In this document: one piece after another, positions 52,272 to 63,319 of the stretch
How the letters are laid out: every line of letters starts with the position of its first letter
Numbering within the stretch: position 1 is the first letter of the stretch
Made by a program: the position numbers and the translations under genes
Assembly: GCF_007035645.1 (NCBI RefSeq)
Contig: NZ_AP019632.1
Span: 3,720,001 to 3,784,000 of the forward strand
Reading direction: 5' to 3'
Source of the DNA: Enterobacter asburiae
Lineage (GTDB): Bacteria; Pseudomonadota; Gammaproteobacteria; Enterobacterales; Enterobacteriaceae
Length of the DNA: 64,000 bases
Notes under the pieces: generated by a model
Database searches by the model: none
What the model was told of the DNA's origin: nothing
The model's input: only the letters and a program-made list of their open reading frames with translations

Positions 52272-53587
52272 CAGCCTAACTCCTTCGCCAGGCGGGTAAA
52301 GACATCACCACGCTGTTCGAAATTCTTGAATTGATCGAGGCTGGCACAGGCCGGAGAGAGCAGCACCATATCGCCTGGCTTCACGCGAGGGGCAATCAGC
52401 CGCATCGCCTGTTCCATGGTTTCAGTTTGCTCGGCAACCTCAGGGCGCAGTTCAGCCAGCTCCCTGCCGTCACGGCCGAAGCAGTACAGGCGGACGTTAT
52501 CTCCGGCGAGATACGGCTTCAGGGAGGAAAAATCAGCTGATTTACCGTCGCCGCCCAGCAGTAAATGCAGGGTGCCGTCAACGTGCAGACCGTTCAGCGC
52601 GGCCTCCGTGCTTCCGACGTTGGTAGCTTTGGAGTCGTTAATCCAGCGCACGCCGTTGTGCTCCAGCGCCAGCTGGAAACGGTGCGCCAGACCAGAAAAC
52701 GTGGTTAACGCTTTCAGGCTGGAGGAGCGCGGCAGCCCTACTGCATCCGCCAGCGCCAGCGCCGCCAGGGCATTGGTATAGTTGTGCTGACCAGTGAGCT
52801 TCATCTCTTTCACGTTCAGCACTTTCTCACCCTTCACGCGCAGCCAGGTTTCGCCCAGCTGACGGTTCAGGTGGTAATCCCCCATCGTGATACCGAAGCT
52901 GATACAGCGATCGTCTGCACCGCGTACGGGCATGGTCAGCGCGTCATCGGCGTTTACAACGCAGACTTTGGCATTTTCATAAACGCGCAGCTTGGCGGCA
53001 CGGTACTGCTGCAGACCAAATGGATACCTGTCCATATGATCTTCAGTCACGTTGAGGATCGTCGCAGCCGCAGCGTGCAGGCTGGAGGTCGTTTCCAGCT
53101 GGAAGCTGGAAAGCTCGAGAACATACAGCTCGCAGCCTTTATCCAGCAGCATCAGAGCGGGTAAACCAATGTTACCGCCAACGCCGACGTTCATGCCCGC
53201 CGCTTTCGCCATTTCACCCACCAGGGTGGTGACGGTGCTTTTACCGTTAGAACCGGTAATGGCGATAATAGGTGCCTGCGCTTCGCGGCAGAACAGCTCG
53301 ATATCGCCGACAATCTCAACGCCCGCATCCGCAGCAGCGCTCAGCGAAGGATGCGCCAGCGCCATACCCGGGCTTGCGACAATCAGATCGGCTGCCAGCA
53401 GCCAGTCATCATTCAGACCACCAAGGTGGCGTTCAACCTGTTCCGGCAGTTTGTCCAGACCCGGCGGAGAGACACGCGTATCCATCACGCGTGGCGTCAC
53501 GCCGCGTGCGAGGAAAAAGTCCACGCAGGAGAGCCCCGTGAGGCCCAACCCGATGATAACGACTTTTTTGCCCTGGTAATCTGCCAT
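52271..53587 (-). CDS. murD: UDP-N-acetylmuramoylalanine--D-glutamate ligase
   Basis: Adds D-Glu to UDP-MurNAc-L-Ala. 438 residues. The ATP loop [11 protein letters not shown] is near residue 112; [15 protein letters not shown] near 320 and [19 protein letters not shown] near the C-terminus are Mur ligase marks. It sits 2 bases after mraY in the dcw operon. Confidence 0.97.
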   Translation of the reverse strand: MADYQGKKVVIIGLGLTGLSCVDFFLARGVTPRVMDTRVSPPGLDKLPEQVERHLGGLNDDWLLAADLIVASPGMALAHPSLSAAADAGVEIVGDIELFCREAQAPIIAITGSNGKSTVTTLVGEMAKAAGMNVGVGGNIGLPALMLLDKGCELYVLELSSFQLETTSSLHAAAATILNVTEDHMDRYPFGLQQYRAAKLRVYENAKVCVVNADDALTMPVRGADDRCISFGITMGDYHLNRQLGETWLRVKGEKVLNVKEMKLTGQHNYTNALAALALADAVGLPRSSSLKALTTFSGLAHRFQLALEHNGVRWINDSKATNVGSTEAALNGLHVDGTLHLLLGGDGKSADFSSLKPYLAGDNVRLYCFGRDGRELAELRPEVAEQTETMEQAMRLIAPRVKPGDMVLLSPACASLDQFKNFEQRGDVFTRLAKELG

Positions 53588-53589
53588 GA

Positions 53590-54672
53590 TTAACGTACCT
53601 TCAGCGTTGCCAGGCCAATCAGCACCAGCATCAGCGAAATAATCCAGAAGCGCACAATAACGCGCGGCTCCGGCCAGCCTTTCAGTTCATAGTGGTGGTG
53701 AATCGGCGCCATACGGAAGATGCGCTGACCGCGCAGCTTGAAGGAACCGACCTGCAAAATCACCGACAGGGTTTCAACCACAAACACGCCGCCCATGATC
53801 ACCAGCAGGAACTCCTGACGCAGCAGTACGGCGATAATGCCGAGCGCACCGCCCAAGGCCAGAGAACCGACGTCACCCATAAAGACCTGCGCCGGATAGG
53901 TGTTGAACCACAGGAAGCCCAGCCCCGCGCCGACAATCGCCGTACAGACGATCACCAGCTCACCCGCATGGCGCAGATAAGGGATGTGCAGGTAGTTCGC
54001 AAAGTTCATGTTACCGGTCGCCCACGCCACCAGCGCAAAACCGGCGGCCACAAAGACGGTTGGCATAATGGCCAGGCCATCCAGACCGTCGGTCAGGTTA
54101 ACGGCGTTACCGGTACCGACAATCACAAAGTAGGCCAGCAGGATGTAGAACAGCCCCAGCTGCGGCATCACGTCTTTAAAGAACGGCACGACCAGCTCGG
54201 TGGCAGGCGTGTCTTTGCCTGCCAGATACAGCGCGAAGGCCACGCCCAGCGCGATCACCGACATCCAGAAATACTTCCAGCGCGCGATCAGGCCTTTGGT
54301 ATCTTTGCGGACGACTTTGCGGTAATCGTCCACAAAACCGATGATCCCATAACCCACCAGTACTGTCAGAACGCACCAGACGTACGGGTTGGAGGGATAG
54401 GCCCACAGCAACACGGAAACGACGATGGCGGTCAGGATCATGATCCCGCCCATGGTCGGCGTGCCGCGCTTGCTGAAGTGCGATTCCGGACCGTCGTTAC
54501 GCACAACCTGGCCGAAAGAGAGTTTTTGCAGACGGGCAATCATGCGCGGGCCCATCCACAATGAGATGAACAGCGCAGTCAGCAGGCTGACGATGGCGCG
54601 AAACGTCAGATACGAAAAGACGTTAAAGCCTGAATAATATTTGACCAAATGTTCGGCCAGCCAAACTAACAT
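53590..54672 (-). CDS. mraY: Phospho-N-acetylmuramoyl-pentapeptide transferase MraY
   Basis: Integral membrane enzyme that transfers phospho-MurNAc-pentapeptide to undecaprenyl phosphate, giving lipid I. 360 residues with about ten spans. The Asp pair [16 protein letters not shown], the [10 protein letters not shown] loop and the HHHYE motif near the C-terminus ([11 protein letters not shown]) are the catalytic signatures. It overlaps the end of murF by 7 bases. Confidence 0.98.
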   Translation of the reverse strand: MLVWLAEHLVKYYSGFNVFSYLTFRAIVSLLTALFISLWMGPRMIARLQKLSFGQVVRNDGPESHFSKRGTPTMGGIMILTAIVVSVLLWAYPSNPYVWCVLTVLVGYGIIGFVDDYRKVVRKDTKGLIARWKYFWMSVIALGVAFALYLAGKDTPATELVVPFFKDVMPQLGLFYILLAYFVIVGTGNAVNLTDGLDGLAIMPTVFVAAGFALVAWATGNMNFANYLHIPYLRHAGELVIVCTAIVGAGLGFLWFNTYPAQVFMGDVGSLALGGALGIIAVLLRQEFLLVIMGGVFVVETLSVILQVGSFKLRGQRIFRMAPIHHHYELKGWPEPRVIVRFWIISLMLVLIGLATLKVR

Positions 54673-56024
54673 GTCCCGTTCTCCTGTAATGCGTGCACAA
54701 CCTCTTCCATGGCGGCACTACGTGAACCTTTCACTAACACAGTCACAATTTGTTTTTCGGTAATCAACGCCTTAAGGCGCGCTATCAACGCGGTTTTATC
54801 AGCAAAATGCTCGCCAACGCCGCTGGCTTGGCTAATCGCCTGGCTCAGTTTTCCTGCGCTCAGCACGCAGTCCAGCCCTGCCGCTTTCGCCGCTTCACCG
54901 ACCTGGGAATGGCAGGCTTCGCTTTCGTCGCCCAGCTCTGCCATATCGCCCACCACCATGATGCGGTAGCCCGGCATTTCAGATAACACCTGCACCGCCG
55001 CCGTCATCGAGCCCACGTTCGCGTTGTAGGAGTCATCCAGCAGCAGCTTGTTTTCCGAAAGCTGAATCGGGAACAGACGCCCCGGCACGGCTTTCAGGTT
55101 CGCCAGCCCGGTCTTAATCGCTTCATGCGACGCGCCCACCGCCGTCGACAACGCCGCCGCCGCAAGCGCATTGGCGATGTTATGGCGACCCGGCAGCGGC
55201 AGCAGCACATCGACGCCACCCGTTGGGGTGGTGAGGGTGAACTCCGTGCCGTGCGACGTCACGTGGATATTGGTCGCGGTAAAATCACTGTTTGCCGCAT
55301 TCGGCGAGAAGCGCCAGGTTTTACGCGAACCAATGATGCTTTGCCAGTTCAGCCAGTCGTTGTTGTCGGCGTTCAGGATGGCGATACCGTCATCCGGCAG
55401 ACCGGTGTAAATCTCACCTTTGGCTTTCGCTACGCCTTCCAGCGAGCCAAAGCCTTCCAGATGCGCCGCCGCGAGGTTATTCACCAGCGCGGCTTCCGGG
55501 CGAGTCAGGCTCACGGTCCAGGCGATTTCGCCTTGGTGGTTTGCCCCTAACTCGATTACCGCAAATTCATGTTCTTTGGTCAGGCGGAGTAATGTCATCG
55601 GCACGCCGATGTCATTATTGAGGTTGCCCGCGGTATAAAGCGTATTCCCGCACTGGCTGAGGATCGCCGCCGTCATCTCTTTCACCGACGTCTTGCCTGA
55701 TGAACCGGTCAAGGCGACAACGCGCGTAGGGACTTGCTGGCGAACCCAGGCGGCCAGCTCACCGAACGCGAGACGCGTATCTTTCACCACAATTTGTGGC
55801 AGATCGATATCGAGCTTGCGGCTGACGAGCAGCGCACCGGCGCCGTTCTCTTTGGCCTGTTCCGCAAAATCATGCGCGTCAAAACGCTCGCCTTTCAGCG
55901 CCACAAACAGACAGCCTGCGGTGATTTTGCGGGTGTCCGTCGTTACGGCATCAATGGTCAGGTCCAGCCCGTGCAGGTCGCTCTTAAGAATGGCAGCTGC
56001 CTGGCTTAACGTGATGCTAATCAT
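54666..56024 (-). CDS. murF: UDP-MurNAc-tripeptide--D-alanyl-D-alanine ligase
   Basis: Adds D-Ala-D-Ala (made by DdlB) to the UDP-MurNAc-tripeptide, completing the pentapeptide. 452 residues. ATP loop [11 protein letters not shown] is near residue 107; [12 protein letters not shown] near 330 and [10 protein letters not shown] near 355 are family marks. It overlaps murE by 4 bases. Confidence 0.97.
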   Translation of the reverse strand: MISITLSQAAAILKSDLHGLDLTIDAVTTDTRKITAGCLFVALKGERFDAHDFAEQAKENGAGALLVSRKLDIDLPQIVVKDTRLAFGELAAWVRQQVPTRVVALTGSSGKTSVKEMTAAILSQCGNTLYTAGNLNNDIGVPMTLLRLTKEHEFAVIELGANHQGEIAWTVSLTRPEAALVNNLAAAHLEGFGSLEGVAKAKGEIYTGLPDDGIAILNADNNDWLNWQSIIGSRKTWRFSPNAANSDFTATNIHVTSHGTEFTLTTPTGGVDVLLPLPGRHNIANALAAAALSTAVGASHEAIKTGLANLKAVPGRLFPIQLSENKLLLDDSYNANVGSMTAAVQVLSEMPGYRIMVVGDMAELGDESEACHSQVGEAAKAAGLDCVLSAGKLSQAISQASGVGEHFADKTALIARLKALITEKQIVTVLVKGSRSAAMEEVVHALQENGTC

Positions 56025-57508
56025 GCCACGACTCCCAGCAGACGAGCTGCCGTTACGCGGTCCGAGTAGTCCAGACGGCGATTGCCAACGATCTGATAAT
56101 CTTCATGGCCTTTGCCCGCCAGCAGGACAACATCATTCTCCTGCGCCTGCATGATGGTGTTGGTCACGGCTTCCGCACGCCCTTCCACCACGCGAGCGCG
56201 GCCCGCGTCCAGCATGCCCGCCAGAATGTCATTAATGATGGCGCGCGGCTCTTCGGTACGCGGGTTGTCATCGGTCACAACCGGAATATCTGCGAACTGC
56301 TCGGCAATAGCCCCCATCAGCGGGCGTTTGCCTTTATCGCGATCGCCGCCGCAGCCAAACACGCACCAGAGCTTACCGGCGCAGTGCAGGCGCGCCGCTT
56401 CCAGCGCTTTTTCCAGCGCATCCGGCGTGTGGGCATAATCAACCACAACGGTCGGTTTCCCCGGCGCGCTGAACACTTCCATACGGCCGCAAACCGGCTG
56501 CAGACGCGCTGAGGTTTTCAGCAGTTCAGCCATCGGATAACCCAGCGCCAGCAGCGTTGCCAACGCCAGCAGCAGGTTGCTGACGTTAAACGCGCCCATC
56601 AGGCGGCTTTCAATTTCGCCTTCACCCCAGGAAGAGGCAAAGCGGATTGTCGCCCCGCTGTCGTGATAATTCACCTCAACCGCCTTCAGCCAGCGGCCGT
56701 GGCAGTTCGGATTGATATGGTCTTCCATCGACACCGCAACCGCATCCGGCAGCTTCGCCAGCCAGCGGCGGCCCACTTCGTCGTCGGCGTTGATGATGGC
56801 TTGTCCGTAATGGTGAGTAGAGAACAGCAGCCATTTCGCGGCTTCGTAATGCTCCATATCACCGTGATAATCAAGATGATCGCGGCTCAGGTTGGTAAAC
56901 ACGGAAGCGGCAAATTTCAGCGCCGCGACGCGGTGCTGAACCAGACCGTGCGAAGAGACTTCCATCGCAGCAAAGGTTGCCCCCTGCCCTGCCAGACCGG
57001 CAAGCACATGCTGTACGTCTACGGCCGAGCCGGTGGTGTTTTCCGTCGGGCTCACTTTGCCCAGCAGGCCGTTACCCACGGTACCCATCACCGCACCGGT
57101 TTCACCCAGCAGCTGGGCCCACTGCGCCATCAGCTGCGTGGTAGTGGTTTTACCGTTCGTACCCGTGACGCCTACCAGGCGCAGCTGGTCGGAAGGTTCG
57201 TGATAAAAACGTCCCGCCAGCGCGGAAAGACGCTCGTTTAACTGGCTGAGATAGATGACCGGCACCCCGTGCATTTCACGGATCTCACCGTCGGTTGCCT
57301 CATCTTTGGCCTCAGCAATAATGGCAGCCACACCTTGCGCAATCGCCTGCGGGATATAACGACGCCCGTCCGCCTGATGACCGACCACCGCCACAAAAAG
57401 ATCGCCAGAAGCAGCCACGCGGCTGTCCAGTACCATCTCTCGCAGTGCTCGCTCCGGTGCATTTGGCACCCACGGAGCGAGAAGGTCGCGCAAATTACGA
57501 TCTGCCAC
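56021..57508 (-). CDS. murE: UDP-MurNAc-L-Ala-D-Glu--meso-diaminopimelate ligase
   Basis: Adds the third stem-peptide residue. The DNPR motif ([11 protein letters not shown], near residue 413) shows that the substrate is meso-diaminopimelate, as in other Gram-negative bacteria, not lysine. 495 residues; ATP loop [11 protein letters not shown] near 116 and [10 protein letters not shown] near 345. It overlaps ftsI by 14 bases. Confidence 0.97.
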   Translation of the reverse strand: MADRNLRDLLAPWVPNAPERALREMVLDSRVAASGDLFVAVVGHQADGRRYIPQAIAQGVAAIIAEAKDEATDGEIREMHGVPVIYLSQLNERLSALAGRFYHEPSDQLRLVGVTGTNGKTTTTQLMAQWAQLLGETGAVMGTVGNGLLGKVSPTENTTGSAVDVQHVLAGLAGQGATFAAMEVSSHGLVQHRVAALKFAASVFTNLSRDHLDYHGDMEHYEAAKWLLFSTHHYGQAIINADDEVGRRWLAKLPDAVAVSMEDHINPNCHGRWLKAVEVNYHDSGATIRFASSWGEGEIESRLMGAFNVSNLLLALATLLALGYPMAELLKTSARLQPVCGRMEVFSAPGKPTVVVDYAHTPDALEKALEAARLHCAGKLWCVFGCGGDRDKGKRPLMGAIAEQFADIPVVTDDNPRTEEPRAIINDILAGMLDAGRARVVEGRAEAVTNTIMQAQENDVVLLAGKGHEDYQIVGNRRLDYSDRVTAARLLGVVA

Positions 57509-59261
57509 CTGTACCCTCGCCTTGATTAATTACAAATTCACTTTTTTCGCCCGTCGCCAGCGCATCCGGTTCGATGTTCATGGTGCGTAACACGCCGCCC
57601 ATGATAGCCCCGAACACAGGCGCGGAGACGGCGCCGCCGTAGTATTTCCCCGCCTGTGGATCGTTTATCACGACCACCAGCGCAAAACGCGGATTGCTTG
57701 CAGGCGCAACGCCTGCGGTATAGGCAATGTATTTGTTGATATAGCGGCCGTCCGGCCCTACTTTTTTCGCCGTGCCGGTCTTGATGGCGATGCGATAACC
57801 TTTGATTGCCGCCTTCACGCCGCCGCCGCCGGGCAGCGCCACGCTTTCCATCATATGAACAACCGTACGGACGGTTGATTCCGGGAAGATACGCTCGCCG
57901 GGAACCGGTGGATCAACTTTGGTAATCGACAGCGGACGATAAACGCCATAGCTGCCGATCGTTGCGTAGACTCGCGCTAACTGTAACGGTGTCACCATTA
58001 GCCCGTAGCCGAAAGAGAAGGTGGCCCTCTCTATGTCAGACCACCGTTGTTTTTGAGGATATAAGCCACTGCGTTCTCCGACCAACCCCAAATTGGTCGC
58101 CTTTCCAAGCCCAAAACGTGAGTAAGTCTCTACTAACGCTGAGGACGGCATCGCTAACGCCAGCTTTGAAACACCGACGTTACTCGACTTCTGTAACACC
58201 CCGGTCAGGGTCAATTCGCTGTAGCGCGCCACGTCTTTGATCTCATGGCCGTTAATTCGGTATGGGATGGTATTCAGGACGGTGTTTTCATTGACGATAC
58301 CGCGCTGAAGGGCAGTCATGACCACCATCGGCTTAACGGTCGAACCCGGTTCGAACACGTCGGTGATGGTACGGTTACGCATAATATCCTTCTGCGTACC
58401 GGTAAGATTGTTAGGGTTGTAGGACGGGCTATTGGCCATCGCCAGCACTTCACCCGTGTTGACATCGACTAACACGGCACTGCCCGATTCCGCTTTGTTG
58501 AAGGCCACGGCATTGTTCAGCTCGCGGTAAACCAGCGCCTGTAACCGCTCATCAATACTCAGGGCCAGATTGTGTGCGGCCTGGCTGTCCGTAGAGGAAA
58601 TATCCTCGATCACGCGACCATAGCGGTCCTTACGCACAATGCGCTCGCCGGGCTGGCCGGTGAGCCATTTATCAAAGCTTTTTTCAACGCCTTCAATCCC
58701 CTGGCTATCAACGTTAGTAAAGCCAATGAGGTGAGCAGTCACTTCGCCGGATGGATAGTAACGACGGGATTCTTCACGCAGATGGATCCCAGGCAGCTTC
58801 AATTTTTTGATGTAGTCCGCCATGTCAGGGTTCACCTGACGCGCCAGATAGATAAAGCGCCCTCGCGGGTTCGTATTTACGCGTGAAGCTAACTGGTCCA
58901 GCGGCATCTTCAGCGCATCCGCAAGCGCCTTCCAGCGGTTATCAAGCGTGATACCGCCAGCGTCGTGCAGCTCTTTCGGATCGGCCCAGATCGCCTTCAC
59001 CGGCACGCTCACCGCCAGCGGACGACCCGAACGGTCGGTGATCATCCCGCGGGATGTCGACACTTCCTGGACGCGCAGGGAGCGCATGTCGCCCTGACGC
59101 ACCAGCATGTCAGGGGCGATGATTTGCAGCCAGGCCACGCGTCCCAGCAGAAAACCCAGAGCGAGTAAAATGCAGCCGCAAAGCAACGCAAAACGCCAAC
59201 TGACAAAGTTGGCCTGTTCTTCCTGACGTTTTGGTTTTAGCGTTTTTGCCGCTGCTTTCAT
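57495..59261 (-). CDS. ftsI: Septal peptidoglycan transpeptidase FtsI (PBP3)
   Basis: Cross-links septal peptidoglycan; target of aztreonam and cephalexin. 588 residues. One N-terminal span ([20 protein letters not shown]), then a pedestal domain and the transpeptidase domain with the active Ser in GSTVK near residue 307, the KSSN motif near 359 and KTGTA near 494. No four-residue insert of the kind seen in some resistant E. coli is apparent after residue 333. A short C-terminal tail after the last conserved block may be trimmed, as in E. coli. Confidence 0.97.
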   Translation of the reverse strand: MKAAAKTLKPKRQEEQANFVSWRFALLCGCILLALGFLLGRVAWLQIIAPDMLVRQGDMRSLRVQEVSTSRGMITDRSGRPLAVSVPVKAIWADPKELHDAGGITLDNRWKALADALKMPLDQLASRVNTNPRGRFIYLARQVNPDMADYIKKLKLPGIHLREESRRYYPSGEVTAHLIGFTNVDSQGIEGVEKSFDKWLTGQPGERIVRKDRYGRVIEDISSTDSQAAHNLALSIDERLQALVYRELNNAVAFNKAESGSAVLVDVNTGEVLAMANSPSYNPNNLTGTQKDIMRNRTITDVFEPGSTVKPMVVMTALQRGIVNENTVLNTIPYRINGHEIKDVARYSELTLTGVLQKSSNVGVSKLALAMPSSALVETYSRFGLGKATNLGLVGERSGLYPQKQRWSDIERATFSFGYGLMVTPLQLARVYATIGSYGVYRPLSITKVDPPVPGERIFPESTVRTVVHMMESVALPGGGGVKAAIKGYRIAIKTGTAKKVGPDGRYINKYIAYTAGVAPASNPRFALVVVINDPQAGKYYGGAVSAPVFGAIMGGVLRTMNIEPDALATGEKSEFVINQGEGTGGRS

Positions 59262-59276
59262 GCGTCGCGTTTTCCC

Positions 59277-59642
59277 TTATTTTTGTACTACGATATTTTC
59301 CTGCGAAGGATCAACATGCTGCAGCTGCAGCTTTTCCGTTGCGATCCGTTCAACCCGGCTGTGATCGCCGAGCGCGTTTTCTTCAAGGATCAGATTTCGC
59401 CATTCAATATCCAGCGCATCGCGTTCCAGTACCATCTGCTCGCGTTGCGCAGTCAATAAACGTGTATGGTGGGCGGTGGTCACCACCGTAACTGCCGTGA
59501 CAATGATGCAAATGAACAGACAGAGTGGCAGTTTCCCAAACCGCAAAAGATCGTCGCCGATCACGCCAGGCAAGGCATGGCGCTCGTTGCTTCCTAACGA
59601 ATCCTTAACTTTGCTTAGGGTCTCTGTCACTCTGCCGATCAT
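59277..59642 (-). CDS. ftsL: Cell division protein FtsL
   Basis: Small bitopic protein of the FtsQLB complex, 121 residues as in E. coli. One span ([18 protein letters not shown], about residues 40-57) is followed by a leucine-zipper-like coiled coil. It passes the activation signal to FtsWI. The start overlaps the rsmH stop by 4 bases. Confidence 0.97.
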   Translation of the reverse strand: MIGRVTETLSKVKDSLGSNERHALPGVIGDDLLRFGKLPLCLFICIIVTAVTVVTTAHHTRLLTAQREQMVLERDALDIEWRNLILEENALGDHSRVERIATEKLQLQHVDPSQENIVVQK

Positions 59643-60580
59643 GCGTTCGTCCTCTCTGCAACACGCAGCACTGAACTACGGGCGCGTGGATTCTCTGCCA
59701 CTTCTTCTTCGCCCGGCATCAACTTGCCTAATGCTCGCAACTGACGGCCACCCAGTTTCCTGAGTTGTTCTTCCGTCATCGGCAGCCCCGCTGGCACCTG
59801 TGGACCGCGGCTTTGCTCACGCATAAAGCGTTTCACAATACGGTCTTCCAGCGAATGGAAGCTGATGATGGATAACCGCCCACCCGGGGCCAGCACGTCG
59901 AGCGAGCTTTTTAGCGCCAGCTCTATTTCCTCCAGTTCACTGTTTACCCAGATGCGAACCGCCTGGAAGGTACGGGTCGCGGGATGTTTGTGCTTATCCT
60001 TCACCGGTGTCGCCGCCGCGATCACTTCGGCCAACTCTTTGGTACGGGTCATGGGCTCAATGCGATTGCGCTCAACGATGGCGCGCGCAATACGTTTGCC
60101 AAAGCGCTCTTCGCCAAACGTTTTGATGACCCATGCAATATCGGCTTCGTCAGCGGTCTGTAACCACTCAGCGGCAGACTGACCGCGCGTCGGGTCCATA
60201 CGCATGTCCAGCGGACCATCACGCATAAAGGAGAAACCACGTTCAGCATCATCAAGTTGGGGTGAAGAGACGCCAAGATCGAGAAGAATCCCGTCGATCT
60301 TGCCCGTCAGGCCACGCTCGGCAACATAATCCGCGAGCGCAGAGAAAGGTCCATGCACGATGGAAAAGCGTGGGTCATTGATGGTTTGTGCAACGGCAAT
60401 TGCCTGCGGATCGCGATCGATTGCCAGCAGACGTCCTTCCTCTCCAAGCTGGGAGAGAATCAAACGCGAGTGACCACCGCGACCAAACGTGCCATCAATG
60501 TAGATGCCATCCGGACGAATATTCAGACCGTTTACGGCCTCGTCCAGTAACACCGTTTTGTGTTTATAATTTTCCATCAT
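59639..60580 (-). CDS. rsmH: 16S rRNA (cytosine(1402)-N4)-methyltransferase
   Basis: SAM-dependent enzyme that methylates N4 of C1402 in the ribosomal P site. 313 residues. SAM motif [15 protein letters not shown] is near residue 28, [18 protein letters not shown] near 105, and [14 protein letters not shown] near 235. It begins 2 bases after mraZ and in E. coli also counters MraZ regulation. Confidence 0.97.
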   Translation of the reverse strand: MMENYKHKTVLLDEAVNGLNIRPDGIYIDGTFGRGGHSRLILSQLGEEGRLLAIDRDPQAIAVAQTINDPRFSIVHGPFSALADYVAERGLTGKIDGILLDLGVSSPQLDDAERGFSFMRDGPLDMRMDPTRGQSAAEWLQTADEADIAWVIKTFGEERFGKRIARAIVERNRIEPMTRTKELAEVIAAATPVKDKHKHPATRTFQAVRIWVNSELEEIELALKSSLDVLAPGGRLSIISFHSLEDRIVKRFMREQSRGPQVPAGLPMTEEQLRKLGGRQLRALGKLMPGEEEVAENPRARSSVLRVAERTNA

Positions 60581-60582
60581 AT

Positions 60583-61041
60583 TTATAGAGACAAGTCCTG
60601 CAGCCGTTCCGATAATGTCGCGGAATCAGACTGCTCAGCGTCGATATCTTCCTTGACCTGTTGATACCAGGTCGTTTCATCCCACAGTTCAAACTTGTTG
60701 AACTGCCCGACCAGCATCACTTCTTTGGTCAGACCGGCATGTTGCCGCAACACAGGGGCAATCAGTAACCGCCCTGCGTTATCCATCTGACATTCACTGG
60801 CATGTCCCAATAACAGCCGCTGCACGCGGCGTTCCTGCGGGTTCATGCTCGACAGTCGCGACAGCTTTTGCTCAATAATTTCCCATTCAGGCAAGGGGTA
60901 AAGCAGCAGGCAGGGGGAGTTAATGTCAATGGTGCAAACCATTTGACCCGCAGCGTTCTCAATCAGCTGGTCGCGGTATCGGGTTGGTACCGATAAACGC
61001 CCTTTGCTGTCGAGATTGACTAACGTAGCTCCACGGAACAT
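60583..61041 (-). CDS. mraZ: Transcriptional regulator MraZ
   Basis: Dodecameric AbrB-like DNA-binding protein that represses its own operon. 152 residues with two repeats of the MraZ fold, each with a DxxGR motif ([14 protein letters not shown] and [14 protein letters not shown]). I chose ATG 61041, giving the E. coli N-terminus MFRGATLVN; the longer reading covers its own operator. It is first in the dcw cluster. Confidence 0.97.
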   Translation of the reverse strand: MFRGATLVNLDSKGRLSVPTRYRDQLIENAAGQMVCTIDINSPCLLLYPLPEWEIIEQKLSRLSSMNPQERRVQRLLLGHASECQMDNAGRLLIAPVLRQHAGLTKEVMLVGQFNKFELWDETTWYQQVKEDIDAEQSDSATLSERLQDLSL

Positions 61042-61055
61042 GCCAGTCTCACCCC

Positions 61056-61085
61056 TCCTCACCACTTTAACCCACAAATTCCCAC
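61056..61085 (-). promoter_or_regulatory. MraZ boxes
   Basis: Three contiguous 10-base units on the minus strand begin with GTGG: GTGGGAATTT, GTGGGTTAAA and GTGGTGAGGA. Directly spaced TGGG-type repeats just downstream of the promoter are the known MraZ operator layout. Confidence 0.85.
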
Positions 61086-61093
61086 CTAAAGGA

Positions 61094-61122
61094 GTTTACG
61101 GAGCGAGGGAAAAGCTTGTCAA
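61094..61122 (-). promoter_or_regulatory. Pmra, main promoter of the dcw cluster
   Basis: On the minus strand a consensus TTGACA (61122-61117) lies 17 bases from GTAAAC (61099-61094), the same arrangement as I remember for E. coli Pmra. The MraZ boxes follow at once. Confidence 0.8.
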
Positions 61123-61613
61123 GCCAGGACTCTCCCTATAAGGACCCGAAAGCCCTCTATTTACAGAGATAAACAGTCCTGGTTAATAACTGCACAACTG
61201 GCGAGGCAAAATTAACGTTATGAATATTTGTAAGAAAAAAACCGAATATGCACACTAGCGTTAAAGCTCACTCAATATCATCGCAGATAAATATAAAGTG
61301 TCAGTTTGCGACGCGGGCAGCATTTTATGACAGATTCTCAGGGGATAACAGCGCCAGATTCATCCAGGTGCCCGGTAAGCGCGGAGGTTGCCACGTAAGC
61401 TGAAGCAGTAAGAGGAAAAACGTCTGAATATTCATCGACCGAAGAGGGTTTGTAACAAAATAATACAAAGATAGCTGTTTAAAATCGCCCGCATGTTCTT
61501 TAAAAGGACAATTTAAAAGCCAGAATGAATTAAAAAAATAGGCGATTACGATCCCGCAAGAATTATCCTAATTTCTCTCCGGGAATTATCTGCACGAATA
61601 ATCACAGCAAAAT
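61123..61613. other. Long gene-free gap between cra and mraZ
   Basis: About 490 bases, AT-rich, with no reading frame that has a ribosome site and homology I recognise. TTTGT-AACAAAATAAT-ACAAA (near 61450) is a short dyad. In E. coli the cra-mraZ gap is of similar length as I recall, so something here may be conserved, but I cannot name it. Confidence 0.6.
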
Positions 61614-61633
61614 GGGGCAGATTTCTCCGCCCC
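61614..61633 (-). terminator. Terminator of cra
   Basis: GGGGC and GCCCC pair around a short interior, close to the cra stop, with ATTTTG after it on the minus strand. Confidence 0.65.
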
Positions 61634-61639
61634 GTCATT

Positions 61640-62647
61640 TCATTTTTGGCGGCTTAAAATTCCGCGATGGTAGAGATTACGTTTGATACGCGTCAGACCC
61701 GGCTTCGGTTTGCGCGGCTCATCCAGGCTTGCCAGCACAATCTCAAGCACGCGTTCAGCCACATCGCGGTGACGCTGTGCTACCGCCAGCACCGGGCACT
61801 GCAGGAAGTCGAGCAGCTCATTATCCCCGAACGTGGCAATCGCCAGGTCGGATGGCAGTTTACCTTCACGACGTAAGGTCACATCCATGACGCCCTGCAA
61901 CAGCGCAAATGACGTGGTGAACAGCGCCTGAGGCATCGGATGCGTTTCCAGCCATTTCTCAAACAGCTGCGCTGCGGCTTCACGTTCGTAGCTGTTGGCA
62001 TAGAGGTAGTGAACCTCGCGCGGATCGTCTTTCCAGGCGGTTCTGAATCCCTGCTCACGCAGGAAGCTCACGGAAAGCTCGGGCAACGCGCCAAGATACA
62101 GCACTGTTTCAGCGGGGAACGTTCTCAGCTCTGCGGCCAGCATTTCTGCATCATCCTGATCCGCACCCACGACGCTGGTGAAATGCTCGCGATCGAGCGC
62201 GCGGTCCAGCGCAACGATTGGGAACGGGTCGTTCGCCCAGCGCTGGTAGAACGGATGCTCTGGCGGCAAAGAGGTCGACACGATGATGGCATCCACCTGG
62301 CGCTGGAGCAGATGCTCAATGCAACGCATTTCGTTGTCGGGCTGGTCTTCCGAGCAGGCAATCAGCAATTGATAGCCGCGCTGGCGCGCCTGACGTTCAA
62401 GATAGTTGGCGATACGGGTATAGCTGGTGTTTTCCAGGTCAGGGATCACCAGACCAATAGAGCGGGTACGCCCGGCACGCAGACCGGCTGCGACAGCATT
62501 CGGATGGTAGTTATGCTCACGAACCACCGCCATAACTTTTTCAACGGTCTTGTCGCTGACACGGTACTGCTTTGCTTTACCGTTAATCACATAGCTGGCC
62601 GTTGTTCGTGACACGCCGGCTAGCCGGGCGATTTCATCCAGTTTCAC
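61640..62647 (-). CDS. cra: Catabolite repressor/activator Cra (FruR)
   Basis: LacI-family regulator of carbon flow that is released from DNA by fructose 1-phosphate (and, reportedly, fructose 1,6-bisphosphate). 335 residues. The N-terminal helix-turn-helix [21 protein letters not shown] is followed by the hinge [21 protein letters not shown] and the periplasmic-binding-type domain. The start is GTG 62647 with AAGGGG upstream; E. coli also uses GTG here as I recall. It activates gluconeogenic and represses glycolytic genes. Confidence 0.97.
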   Translation of the reverse strand: MKLDEIARLAGVSRTTASYVINGKAKQYRVSDKTVEKVMAVVREHNYHPNAVAAGLRAGRTRSIGLVIPDLENTSYTRIANYLERQARQRGYQLLIACSEDQPDNEMRCIEHLLQRQVDAIIVSTSLPPEHPFYQRWANDPFPIVALDRALDREHFTSVVGADQDDAEMLAAELRTFPAETVLYLGALPELSVSFLREQGFRTAWKDDPREVHYLYANSYEREAAAQLFEKWLETHPMPQALFTTSFALLQGVMDVTLRREGKLPSDLAIATFGDNELLDFLQCPVLAVAQRHRDVAERVLEIVLASLDEPRKPKPGLTRIKRNLYHRGILSRQK

Positions 62648-62772
62648 AATTGCCCCTTAAAAAAAGAAAAGAGTCCATGGCCCTGTCAAGGTTATGGTTA
62701 AATCTTTTAACATCTAAACGCAGAAAAGACTTCGCGGCAACCGCTTTTATCTGCGTTGTCGGCTCATTACGC

Positions 62773-62801
62773 AAAAAAAAGCCCGGCTTTGGTGACCGGG
62801 C
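62773..62801 (-). terminator. Terminator of ilvIH
   Basis: GCCCGG and CCGGGC form a stem with an 8-T run on the minus strand, about 25 bases after the ilvH stop. Confidence 0.92.
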
Positions 62802-62826
62802 AGAAAGAGGCGAACCTTTTTGACAA

Positions 62827-63318
62827 CTAACGCATGATTTTCTCGCCGCGTGACAGACCTACGACACCCGATCTCGCCACCTCGACAATTTTTGCGACGT
62901 CCCGCACGGACGCGAGGAAAGCATCCAGCTTGTCGCTTGTCCCGGCCAGCTGCACCGTATAAAGAGAAGGCGTGACGTCGATAATTTGTCCGCGGAAAAT
63001 ATCCGCATTGCGTTTGACTTCATCACGCCCGTAGCCGCTGGCCTGGATTTTCACCAGCATGACCTCACGCTCAACGTAGGCCCCCTGCCCCAGCTCGCTC
63101 ACGCGCAGTACGTCGACCAGCTTATGCAGCTGTTTTTCAATTTGCTCAAGCACTTTGGCATCGCCGACGGTTTGGATCGTCATGCGCGACAGCGTCGGGT
63201 CTTCCGTTGGGGCAACGGTCAAGCTTTCAATGTTATAACCGCGCTGCGCAAAAAGGCCAATGACGCGCGACAGTGCGCCAGACTCGTTTTCCAGTAAAAC
63301 AGATAATATCCGGCGCAT
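62827..63318 (-). CDS. ilvH: Acetolactate synthase III regulatory subunit
   Basis: Small subunit of the valine-sensitive acetolactate synthase III. 163 residues: an N-terminal ACT domain and a C-terminal domain that activates IlvI. Asn11, Gly14 and Asn29, which form the valine site in E. coli IlvH, are all present, so feedback inhibition is expected. It begins 1 base after ilvI. Confidence 0.97.
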   Translation of the reverse strand: MRRILSVLLENESGALSRVIGLFAQRGYNIESLTVAPTEDPTLSRMTIQTVGDAKVLEQIEKQLHKLVDVLRVSELGQGAYVEREVMLVKIQASGYGRDEVKRNADIFRGQIIDVTPSLYTVQLAGTSDKLDAFLASVRDVAKIVEVARSGVVGLSRGEKIMR

Positions 63319-63319
63319 A

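Noticed and set aside
62648..62772. A fruL-like leader peptide between ilvH and cra
   Set aside because: E. coli has been annotated with fruL here. The only ATG I find on the minus strand gives six codons, with no resemblance to the FruL sequence I remember.
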